Position numbers and translations under genes: made by a program. Positions 10,301 through 18,843 of a stretch of DNA of 64,000 nucleotides are shown in pieces (the stretch's first letter is position 1; each line of letters opens with the position of its first letter). The notes beneath the pieces were generated by a model. That model was not told the DNA's origin, searched no databases, and was given only the letters and a program-made list of their open reading frames with translations. Source of the stretch: Nannobrachium achirus (taxonomy: Eukaryota > Chordata > Actinopteri > Myctophiformes > Myctophidae); contig OY997649.1 of NCBI GenBank assembly GCA_963921795.1, positions 60,508,372-60,572,371 of the forward strand. The letters are read 5' to 3'.

Positions 10301-11217
10301 GCCGGGGAGCTCGTCACTTTGCCTGAAATCACCAGGTATAAAAGGCCTTTTTATTTAAGATGCGATAAGTAAGCCTTTTACCATGAGAGGGAGTGGGTTG
10401 TTGGCTGATTTACCACTGTTTCAGGGTTGTGCCACGAGCCACAGGCGAGTGGCAAACAACCCTGACCTTGAATGGTAAATGGCTTTTCTACCACTTTTTC
10501 CATATAAATGAAAGAAAACACAGTTGTAACTTGCAAGGATTTTTAGTTACAATACACAGTTGTAACTTGCAAGGATCTTTAGTTACAATCATTAATTGTT
10601 TCAGTGGGCGGGGTCCATGAGCCAACTCAAGGTTGTTGGCCTATTTACCACTGTTTTAAACCAACCAGAATCCAGTATTTGAACATGTGACTAGAAAAAG
10701 TGGTAGAATACACAATATCGTCATAATTCAGCATTCTTTCCCTCGTGACTTGAACGTTCTTGCGGTGGAGTAACAAGCACGTTTCTCTCTGTAGTGTCGC
10801 CACCACGTTGGGCTTGACGAGAGTTTCCGCACAGACTCTGAAACTGGTCGGCGAGCACGCCGTCTTCTCGGAGCTCGTCACAGACCAGGAGGCCGTCACG
10901 GCCGTGGAGCGCTTCGTTGGTGAGTAGCAAAGAACATGTTAGTCCACACAACACTTCACCAAAGTATTTCAACAGAATCCCTGAGGCTTATCTTTCCTCC
11001 CTTTCTCTCCTCTTTATCTGCAGATGATGAGAAGGTGCTGGTGGAGCCAGCCTGCGGCGCGGCCCTGGCCGCCGTGTACTGTGGCATCATCAAACGGCTG
11101 CAGAAGGAGGGCAAGCTGGCGCAGGACCTGGGCCCCGTGGTGATCGTGGTGTGCGGGGGCAACAACATCAGCATGGAGCAGCTGAGGAGTTTAAAGAAGC
11201 GGCTGGCTATGATCTAA
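7219..11217 (+). CDS. sds: L-serine/threonine dehydratase (sds), seven coding exons
   Basis: The enzyme uses pyridoxal phosphate to deaminate L-serine (and L-threonine) to pyruvate (2-oxobutyrate) in the cytosol. The joined exons 7219-7371, 7936-7975, 8118-8257, 8957-9048, 10108-10335, 10795-10919 and 11024-11217 give 972 nt, 323 aa plus TAA, close to the usual 328 aa. All junctions are GT-AG and phases agree. The PLP lysine is K41 in TGSFKIRG. The glycine-rich cofactor loop is residues 168-171 (SVGGGGLL). The C-terminal VEPACGAALAAVY and VVCGGNN blocks are intact. Residue 65 is Gly (CCSGGNAG), the state I recall for the SDS-like paralogue, whereas the short N-terminus and overall sequence favour SDS. 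The alternative call is therefore sdsl. It is convergent with hectd4. Confidence 0.93.
7438..7696. mobile_element. TA-flanked MITE with central hairpin (family A)
   Basis: The left terminus TCGTCACTGTCGGGCAGAAA and right terminus ACCCGACAACGACGA are imperfect inverted repeats. The right side is followed by TA. The middle (7,540-7,620) is a long hairpin built on CAGATCTACAAGCAC with apex CCTCGCGGTGCGAGG. It lies in sds intron 2. Family members are at 16,977, 26,846, 29,299, 40,174, 43,741, 47,034 and 49,069. Confidence 0.75.
7785..7812. repeat. (GGT)n microsatellite
   Basis: Tandem GGT/TGG triplets inside sds intron 2. Confidence 0.85.
7936..7975 (+). CDS. sds: sds coding exon 2 (40-nt microexon)
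   Basis: Acceptor TTTGGCAG, donor TTCAG then GTCAGC. It encodes WAERGCERFVCCS plus the first base of a Gly codon, exactly the residues missing between the neighbouring exons when compared with the SDS family. It is too short for an ORF scan. Confidence 0.9.
8118..8257 (+). CDS. sds: sds coding exon 3
   Basis: 140 nt. Acceptor CCCTGACAG, donor GGCAAG then GTGAGC. It encodes GGNAGMAAAYSARQLGVPA and the following IVVPS block of the PLP-binding fold. Confidence 0.95.
8447..8850. mobile_element. Fish MITE of the 'acttttactcaagtac' type
   Basis: AT-rich element with inverted 'ctttactggagta' and 'tttactcgagtaaa' ends, occupying most of sds intron 4. Similar copies are at about 13,160-13,618, 31,240-31,430, 49,700-49,990, 59,745-60,180 and 61,478-61,858. 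The copy at 13.2 kb carries a full hairpin module. Here only 'gaaaatagcaaatatacaag' remains. Confidence 0.55.
8957..9048 (+). CDS. sds: sds coding exon 4
   Basis: 92 nt, ends in phase 2. Acceptor CTCCACCAG, donor ATCTG then GTAATT. It encodes ALNESIEYGKQLVANNPRW and then IFISPFDDPLIW, a conserved stretch of the family. Confidence 0.93.
9500..9699. mobile_element. Degraded family A element
   Basis: A 'ctctgtcgggtggaaacctc' left arm and a 'ggagatacaaggtttctgtc' right arm remain, but the hairpin centre is largely lost. It lies in sds intron 5. Confidence 0.4.
9860..10042. mobile_element. Complete 183-bp hAT-type MITE with 8-bp TSD
   Basis: It starts CAGTGGTTCTCAAAGTG and ends TTTGAGAAACACTG. 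The flanking octamer TGTTACAC is identical on both sides, the 8-bp duplication typical of hAT insertions. The core is an inverted AAATGGAACCAAATG palindrome. It ends 65 bp upstream of the next sds exon. Confidence 0.85.
10108..10335 (+). CDS. sds: sds coding exon 5 (PLP glycine loop)
   Basis: 228 nt. Acceptor GTGCTCACAG, donor ACCAG then GTATAA. It completes a Trp codon and encodes EGHTSLVRELEDD, the cofactor-binding SVGGGGLL loop and the WGDVPIIAMET block. Confidence 0.95.
10520..10592. repeat. Two-copy 37-bp tandem duplication
   Basis: 'cagttgtaacttgcaagga' followed by 'tttagttacaat' occurs twice in direct orientation, inside sds intron 6. The surrounding intron also holds inverted 'ggtaaat' and 'atttacc' blocks. 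Confidence 0.7.
10795..10919 (+). CDS. sds: sds coding exon 6
   Basis: 125 nt. Acceptor TCTCTGTAG, donor GTTG then GTGAGT. It encodes VATTLGLTRVSAQTLKLVGE and then the FSELVTDQEAV region. The position and phase fit the family. Confidence 0.93.
11024..11217 (+). CDS. sds: sds last coding exon
   Basis: 194 nt to the TAA at 11,215-11,217. Acceptor TTATCTGCAG. It encodes DDEKVLVEPACGAALAAVYC, and the chain ends in KKRLAMI. Confidence 0.95.
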
Positions 11218-11337
11218 GGGTTTTCCTAGGGTCATGATGAAGACCTTTCTTCTGTCTCCTCCATTCCAACATCAACTGGATGCTTTCGGCTAGATCTCTG
11301 TCTGCGCCTGCACTGTTGCAATGCAGTTGCCTGGAAC

Positions 11338-11846
11338 CAGGGGCGTCACAAGGGGGGGGGGGGGGGGGGGGGGGGAGTGGGACTGAGTTACTAGGGCCCA
11401 AGGTGGAGGGGCCCTAGTAACTTTAGCTATTGAAAAATAGCAGATATACAAGCTCAAAGCTTTTTTGAAAAGTCGTGAAAATGTGTGCAAATCTTTGAAT
11501 ATATATTTTCTAAGCAAACATTTATAACTCAAATTTTGCTTCTGGGGGTCCCTGGAACTAAATATTTAGAGATGGGTGTCCGTGGCCAAACACATATCAT
11601 CTTGGGGGTCCTTGGCATGAAAAGGTTTGAGCACCACTAACATGGAAACATAGGTTTCTTTGCACACATCTTCATGATTTAAAAAAAATAGCAGATCTAC
11701 AAGCTCGCAGCGCGGCACTCGGTGCTGCGCTGTGAGCTTGTATACAGTATCTGCTATTTTTCCATAGTTAACATTGATGGGGGGCCCGCAGTGAATCCTT
11801 GTACCCAGGGCCCAGAATTTGGTGTGACGTCACGTGACGCCCCTGG
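11338..11846. mobile_element. CAGGGGCGTCAC-ended MITE in sds 3' region
   Basis: The ends CAGGGGCGTCAC and GTGACGCCCCTG are inverted repeats. The flanks GTTGCCTGGAAC and GTTGCCTGTAAC match at 11 of 12 positions, suggesting a target duplication. It contains a 24-nt G run (11,352-11,375) and a hairpin module at 11,687-11,762. It falls between the stop codon and the likely poly(A) site, so it may be transcribed. Confidence 0.65.
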
Positions 11847-12281
11847 TTGCCTGTAACAGTAATCCAAGCAGGAGCTCAGCTCTGTAGGCCCAAATCATTC
11901 CAGACGTAGTGTGTGCCGCTCTCCTTAATACGGAGGCTGACTGACTGCATGTTGGGCAGGGTGCCTGAGGACTTGTAGAATTATTAAATTACCCTGAGGA
12001 GAGATGCTGCTCTGGCCAGTGGCTCTGGCCAGTGGTCGTCTAAAAAAAAAACATTCAATTATCCTATACAGACAACTGCCAGTCAGCCCAAAAGTCCCTT
12101 CACAATTTATGTAGCCTATACATTATATATGTATATACTTGCCTACTTTGAGGTTGTACTGTATAGCCTACATGTTTGTACTTAGTTAGCATGTTTCTTT
12201 GTTGATGTAAAATTGGTTGCACATGTTCTCTTGTTTTTTCTTTTTGTACTTCATTAATTGTATTTAAAAAGCTATTATGTG

Positions 12282-12287
12282 AATAAA
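12282..12287 (+). terminator. Candidate poly(A) signal of sds
   Basis: AATAAA about 1.06 kb after the stop codon, followed by T/G-rich sequence. It is the first clean canonical signal I see downstream on this strand. Confidence 0.5.
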
Positions 12288-13159
12288 TTATATTTCCTGA
12301 ATGTTGTGCCTAAAGGATTTCTTCTTTTCCATGACAATGTCCTTCCTCCTGACTACAGTGAGTGATATAATAATAAAGTAGCGGACATTCCACACTACAG
12401 ATTCTCAGCCACCACTACAATGCAGGGCTTTCATTCCTGTCTGCTTCCCATTTGTTTTATGCTTTCTGGAGCAAGTTATTGAACAATATAACGTTCCAGA
12501 TGGACTTTGCTTAACAGCTTTTTTTTACTCTCTGCCGGAGTAGCTGTAGAGTTAGTCATATCTGGACACGGACATGAAGTATGGAATAAATGATGTGCTC
12601 TAGCTGAAATGCCAAAGGTTAGGCCAATCTAGTATAGGCTATTATTATGTTATCTCACCCACATTGTGCAGGTGATTCTGGCATCTAAAATATCACTAAG
12701 ATTAAACTTTAATTCCTAAAAACCACAGCAACAAAAGTTCAGTGAGACATTTTTATATTTTTCGGATGGGTTTTATAAAAAGGTATATTTTCTATTTGAA
12801 GATTTGTCAAGTCAGTTTTCTATATTCCTTTTTTTTTTTTTTAATATGTATTTTTCACATTTTATACTTTATTTAAGACAAATGCAGAGAGAGACAGGAA
12901 AGGTAGGAAAGTGGGGTAGGACTATAACCTTGTTTATAATATAAATGGTATGGTATGCACTCTTTTTTCCCAATTATTGTTTGGTTTTGGCTTGCAGTTT
13001 TGCCTCAAATTGCACAGCGCATACAGTATGTCAGCACATGTATATTCCTCTCCTAGTCGAAGTTCAACACGAAATAGCCTTGTCAGACAGAAAGGAAAGT
13101 GACATATCTATACTGTAGGTTCATATCAATTTTAATCACTTAAGAAGATAAGCGTGACA

Positions 13160-13618
13160 ATTTTGAGGTATTTTCACTTTCTTCAGCATGTACACTACTT
13201 CAATTGTTTTACTTCTACCCCACTACATCTCAGAGAGAAATATTGTGCTTTTACTCCACTACAACTATATGAAAACTTTAGTCACTGGTTAGATTTTGAT
13301 TATTATTACAAAACACACTAACCACTTCAGCCCTACATTTTCACCATTTGAAAACAGCCGATCTACAAGTTCACAATGCGTTGCCATGCGAAGCATTGTG
13401 AGCTTGTAGATGGGCTATTTTCAAATGAACTTTTTGAACTTGTGAATTGGGACATTCTGCACAATGAGTACTTTTAGGTATGTTGATACTAATACCTTTG
13501 CACTTTTACTCAAGTACATTTTGAATTCAGGGCTTTTACTTGTAACAGAGTACATCTACATTGCAGTATTGATACTTTTACTTAAGTAAAACATGTGAGT
13601 ACTTCTTCCATCACTGAC
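13160..13618. mobile_element. Fish MITE with inserted hairpin module
   Basis: Same 'tttactcaagtac' family as 8,447-8,850. At 13,347-13,428 it carries a full hairpin: GAAAACAGCCGATCTACAAG, apex GCGTTGCCATGCGAAGC, then the inverted arm to GGGCTATTTTC. Confidence 0.6.
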
Positions 13619-15162
13619 AAAGTGTACCCATACACTACTATAGTACAAACCAGCCTGTGATGCAAGTATGAGATTTTGTGAATGTTGTATGTTCTGAAAA
13701 GGATGACCTCTGGCCTCTTGGCTGAAGAGGTTGTTTTTCCTGTGTACAGTGCTCCTGTAGGAGTGATGTTGTGATGTTTGGCGTCGTTGGCATTTCAAAT
13801 GGCCATGCCCCTCGGCCATGTCAACATGCTTCACTGCAGAAATCTTATCTGTGGCTGACCAGCCCAGAAGCTGTGTTAATGGGTCAGAGGGACACAACAG
13901 CACCATAAACCTCATCATTCTATTGGCCGGGCGGTTGGGGCTGTGACTCGTTCCTGGTTGTTCATTGGCCCGCGGCCCATTAAAGGAGGGGTGGAGGGTC
14001 CTTTTCATCAGGATGAGAGGAGTCAGCTGTGAAGGGAATAGGGATCAATAAAGAGGGACCCCCTTTTCAAGACCCAGTACTTGTCAACATCCTTGAAAAC
14101 AACACGTCATGCATTTATGCAACCTCATGTAACGGAACACAGATATGTCATTATACAAGAAAAACAACACCCTAAAATGAATTCATGACACGTGTGTGGT
14201 CAGTTACATTGCTTAATAAGGGAATAGGTTACATTCTATCAGATTATTGTATTCTAGAAATAAAAAAATGTAAGCTTCAATTCGTTCGACAATAAGAGCA
14301 GATCCACTGTACCTCGTTGGTACCATTGCTACTACACTGTGTACACTTTCAACAGGTGCAATAATTCTTATTTATTCATGGAACCTACTGTATGTTGCTA
14401 TACCAGCCTATCCAGTTTCCAGCTTGTTTTATTTTAAGAATAAATAATTTAAAACGTTTCTATAGGATTGCTGTCAGTATAATGCACCAACCTCACACCA
14501 ACCTGTCCTTGCATGTGCAAACTTGTGTGACAATAAAAATAATGATGTTCTGATATAGGAGAATGGTGATGTGCATTACTGTTTGTCCCATTCAAGTTTG
14601 AAAGACTCGAATAAAAGTTTAAACCAGACCATATCAATTTCTTTGTCTTTTTGACAAAATAATCCGTATTCCTTTTAGAGACCATTCCTCTCGTAATGCA
14701 GCATTTAATGAGGTGGGGGGTAAATGCCATGGGGTAAATTTGGGGGTGGGGGGGGTGCCGGGAGAGGAGCAGCGTGACTGCGATCCAGCTCCAACTGGCC
14801 GAGCCCGGCCACTTGCTGCTGCTCTCAGAAGGTGTCTGGTTTACAGGCGGTGTGGGTGACGCAACAAGGCTTGGGAACAGAACAGGGCCTTACATAAAAC
14901 ATAAAACGTGTGTCCAAAAGGAGGTGAGAAGATTAACGGCCAGCCTCATTCTATCTGCATTATCAACATTCAGACATTGTCTGCATGCACATGACTGGAC
15001 CGTTACGCAATCCCAAAGCCCTTTCAGGACACTATTTTATTGCCGCATATCCAGTACAGTAAACACCTAATCTTAAAGTCTGAAAACATCAGGACAAACG
15101 GCTGTGACCTGACCACACTATGTTTTAGTCACAATGTCACATGTTACCAGGCCCTCCAGGCC

Positions 15163-15525
15163 CAGGGCCTCTCCCCACACACACCCATTGTAACGTCAAA
15201 CTTCATTTTAACCATGATAGATTCATTAAAAACACCCATTATTTTTTTCTGGTGACTCATACTACCCTCATAATGCGTGAGCAGGCAGTGTTTTTTCAAT
15301 AACTTTTTTAGTTTATTTTTAATAATTATTTTTTGTATTTCATTTTTTTCCATTTTCCCAAATAATTATTAAAAATAAATGAAAAAAGTTATCGAAAAAA
15401 CACGGCCTGCTCACGTATTAGGAGGGTAATATGGTCATAAAATAATGGGTGTTTTTAATGAATCTATCAGGGTTAAAATGGAGTCTGAAGTTACAATGGG
15501 TGTGTATGTGGAGAAAAGCCCATAA
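15163..15525. mobile_element. Foldback element, arms about 165 bp
   Basis: The left arm runs inward from 'cctctccccacacacaccca' and the right arm mirrors it to 'tgggtgtgtatgtggagaaa'. The AT-rich centre lies near 15,340. Arms are roughly 80-90 percent complementary by eye. No coding capacity. Confidence 0.75.
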
Positions 15526-15695
15526 GGTGTTTCCCTGTTGAAAGTGGAATATCCCTTTAAGCAGCATTAATCAAGTTAGTAAATTAGTACATTTTAAAAC
15601 GTACCAATCAAATGCATTTTGCGTTTGTTACCATGCGAAAAGGTACAAAACCGAAATAGTGGTCAAACGCGCCAATTTGTACATCAAGACATTTC

Positions 15696-15701
15696 TTTAT
15701 T
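15696..15701 (-). terminator. Candidate poly(A) signal of hectd4
   Basis: AATAAA on the minus strand (plus TTTATT), about 3.0 kb beyond the hectd4 stop. This would make a long 3' UTR, as expected for this gene class. Other A-rich sites nearby are possible, so this is only the best candidate I saw. Confidence 0.35.
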
Positions 15702-15937
15702 GTGACACAGAAATCTCAAACGCCATCCGATTCTTTACATCTGTATAATCCATTTTTTAGATATGTGTTAAGTTTCTGATGTGCAGAGGTAAGACAGTAA
15801 AAGTTAAGTTAATGCAACCATAAATAATTGTAATAAATATCAAGTAAATGTACATACAGCACACATTTTCTTTATCGTAACACCTCTTTGTATGGATATG
15901 TCCTTTTTATAATCTCCTCCACCTCCCAAAAGAGGAA

Positions 15938-15961
15938 AGGAGAGAGAGAGAGAGAGAGAGT
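15938..15961. repeat. (GA)n microsatellite
   Basis: Perfect GA dinucleotide run. Confidence 0.85.
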
Positions 15962-16976
15962 GATAGCGTCCTCATTAGCAGCGGTATACCCTTCAAGAGA
16001 ACAAAACCAAAAACGAAACCAGCAAGCAATTCAACCATCCCATACATGTCCAATGTCAATCAATCAATCAATCAATCAATCAACCAGTCAAATCATTCTT
16101 TTATAACTTTCGTCATGTTCTTTAGTTCAATCCAATCCAAGTAAGATGGCGTTTTTTTTTTTTACTCACACGAAGAAAACATGTTTCACCATGAGTAGTA
16201 GTAGAGTCTGTCTGAGTACAAGACAAAACAAATGTTGATCTATTACTGGTCATTTGAAAATTTGTAAAAAATAATAACCCAACAAACCCGGATGTCAAAC
16301 AGACATCGTTTATAGTTTGCTCCATTTTAGAATCTTTTCATGGAAGAGCATTATAGTGCAAAGCAAAAAACAAAACCAACCAAAAAAAAAAAAAAACTGA
16401 AAATAATCAAAATATCAAAAAATCATAATATGATTTGAATTAGCAATCAATTCAAACTGCCATCATACATAACTTATATAAGTCTATATACATTTGTTTG
16501 TTTTTTCTGTGTGTTCTTTTACACAGCTGGAACATTTGGTTATGGGTAAAAAAGCAACAAACCAAAAACAAAAGAATCCTGTTCTCTCCGGACAGAAAAC
16601 CTTTAAAAGGCAGAACGTAAGATAAGCCACCCCCACCCCACCCCACCCAGCGGTTTGTGTGTGTGTGGATTGAGTGAGTATGACATGTTGGGGACTCGGA
16701 GAAGGGGGTGGGGGGGGCTTTGTTGCACATTCAGTAGCAGTAGCACACAAGCAGTGCAGGGGGAGCAGCTCGGGAGACCGGCGTCCCCCTCCCATTTCAC
16801 AAAGCAACACAGGTTTTTTTTTTTTCAAACCCGAAATGCAAGTAATAGCAAGTAAGACAAGGTTCCCCAATTAGTTTTCCCCAAGGGCCGAATCATGTCT
16901 AGGGTAGGAAGCCGAGGGCCACGGCATTGCAGGGGGCGACGGTGGCGTTCCCGCTACTCCAGCGAGGGTTCAGATA

Positions 16977-17228
16977 TTGTCGTTGTCGGGTGAAAACCTT
17001 GCATGTCCAAAACCGTTCGTTTTGCATTTATCATTTTAAAAATGATTTAAACTAGTGAAAACAGCCGTTCTACAAGCACACAACGCCTCGCACCGTGAGG
17101 CGTTGTGTGCTTGTAGATCTGCTGTTTTCACTACTTTTGTGAGACGGCCTTGAATGATGAAGCAGGGCTTTACTTTGCGAAAGAACGTACACATTTGGAG
17201 ATACGAGGTTTCCACCTGACCGCGACGA
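16977..17228. mobile_element. Family A TA-flanked MITE
   Basis: It begins TTGTCGTTGTCGGGTGAAAA and ends CACCTGACCGCGACGA, with TA on both sides (16,975-16,976 and 17,229-17,230). The central hairpin at 17,053-17,135 has arms ACAAGCACACAACGCCTCGC and its complement. Confidence 0.75.
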
Positions 17229-18660
17229 TATACTAGTGTTGTTGCTGCTCTTATACCACCATTATTACTGGGGTTGGTGGGGGCCAGAGAGTAGCCCCCC
17301 CCCCGGGCCGCAAATGGCCCGCGGGCCGCCTATTGGGGAACCCTGAAGTAAGACCTGGCACTGAACAGGGCTCTCCTGGGGTCCAGACAAAGAGCCCTCG
17401 TTGTCCCAAAAGGCCGGTTTGAAGTCGATCGTTCTTGACCTACCATGCCGCCACTGTAGCTACTAGGATATTTAAAACCAAATAGCAATTTCAATAAACT
17501 AATAGATTAATATGACTTTTTACATGACTTAAATACCCTCTCTTCGGAGATTCGAATAAAATATATTCACGGTTTATATCGGAAGATAAGTTAGTTTGTC
17601 CATTAGCAGATTTTTTTTTCTTTTCTTTACAGGCAGTAACTACATGATTTCCTATACAGCACTTTGTTCACATGTTCCGCCGGCCTGCTAGGATAGCTGA
17701 CGTGGTCAGAACTAGTAATAGCTGACGTGGTCAGAACTAGGCGGCAGAGCGTCACAGAGTGTTTCTTTCCCGTCCTGACAGTAGATGCACACCTCCGCCT
17801 TAACGCATCACATAAAAGCTCAATTCATCCTGCAACGATCCAGATGAATTAATTCATTCGGAATAACATTTCACACAAAGCCAGCGTCGACCTCCCCGTC
17901 TAGAGGAAGGTAATGGAGTAAAAGGCAAGTTTTCAGAGCGTTCTCCACAAAGGGAAGCAGTTAGGTGAGGAACCCGGGGGAGATTAAGACAAGCTTGACA
18001 CCCGCTGGCAAGTTCTGCAACTGTGAGACTTGGTTACTCATGTTTTAGAATGTTTGATTCAAGCCAAAGCACAGTTAGAGAGCGACGGTGCACAGGAATT
18101 GAACTTTCTTTTCTTTACAGTGCTGCTGGCACAAGCGTCTCTCATTTGGTATCACAAGACTTGACTTAACCTCGTAAATTCACAACCTAGGGATGCAATT
18201 AGGACCAAAACCCACCGTAAGAAGGGGAGGAGTGGTTGGTGGGATAGACTGGGTGGGGGTCATGGTACTGCACCATGTCACAGTTCCACAACTTAAGCCC
18301 CCCCAAAAGATCAATGATGAGCCTCAATGCCGCTCCAAAACGCAGTGCAAAAAGAACGGACACTCGGGGTGACAGACAGTGTCAAGGAAGGACCGGTGGA
18401 GATCATCTCCTGTGAATTCGAAAATAAATATGCTTCATCTGTACACACAGTATACACTGTTGTTCAAATGACGCACTGGCACATTGCAGTTACAATTTTT
18501 GTGAAGATAAAGAAATAAAGAAAGAAAGAAAAAAAAATATATAATAATAAAAGAAGGTTGAGTGAGGCGTCTCAGAGTGGAGGTGAAGTGGGGCTGGGGA
18601 GAGGAGGTTATGGAGTAAGGGACAGAGATTGGACATATCGTTAAAGCAGTTAGCAAGTGT

Positions 18661-18747
18661 TCCTAGCCGCTCAGAGGGTCCTCGCGGTAATGGATAGCAT
18701 AACTTCCTAGCCGCTCAGCGGGTCCTCGCGGTAATGGATAGCATAAC
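18661..18747 (-). repeat. 44-bp tandem duplication over the hectd4 stop codon
   Basis: The block encoding the last residues (HYREDPLSG and stop) occurs twice in tandem, 18,661-18,704 and 18,705-18,748, with one mismatch near the stop. The inner copy (18,705 upward) ends the reading frame. The outer copy lies in the 3' UTR. Confidence 0.9.
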
Positions 18748-18843
18748 GCAGTTTCTCCAGCATCACGTCCAAGGAGGAGTACTGGGGCAGCTTCACCATG
18801 AACATGCAGGTCTCCACGCGGATGTAGCGGGAGTCCGGCGAAC
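18707..18843 (-). CDS. hectd4: hectd4 last coding exon (catalytic Cys)
   Basis: 137 nt to TAG (18,707-18,709). Acceptor ACCTCCAG in the minus sense. It encodes SPDSRYIRVETCMFMVKLPQ and the terminal LRYAIHYREDPLSG. The T-C-M motif aligns with the universal HECT thioester cysteine position (TCF/LP..YSS). Confidence 0.95.

Larger units (their letters stand above)
12300..15690. other. Intergenic gap between sds and hectd4
   Basis: Convergent intergenic stretch. It holds a fish MITE at 13,160-13,618 and a foldback element at 15,163-15,525. The part at 13,640-14,740 has no repeat that I recognise. Open frames there, up to 150 codons on the minus strand, lack splice, codon or family support, so I call no gene. 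Confidence 0.5.
15702..18706 (-). other. hectd4: Probable 3' UTR of hectd4
   Basis: The region between the stop codon and the candidate poly(A) signal is mostly non-repetitive (17,300-18,650), with short A/T and GA runs. It contains one family A transposon at 16,977-17,228, whose hairpin would lie in the mRNA. Open frames at 16,450-16,870 are low-complexity chance frames. Confidence 0.4.

Noticed and set aside
13556-14008. 150-codon minus frame between sds and hectd4
   Set aside because: No recognisable family and no splice or promoter support. Its 3' part overlaps a MITE.
16452-16870. 128-codon Pro/Thr-rich minus frame
   Set aside because: Lies in the probable hectd4 3' UTR, low complexity, no homology.
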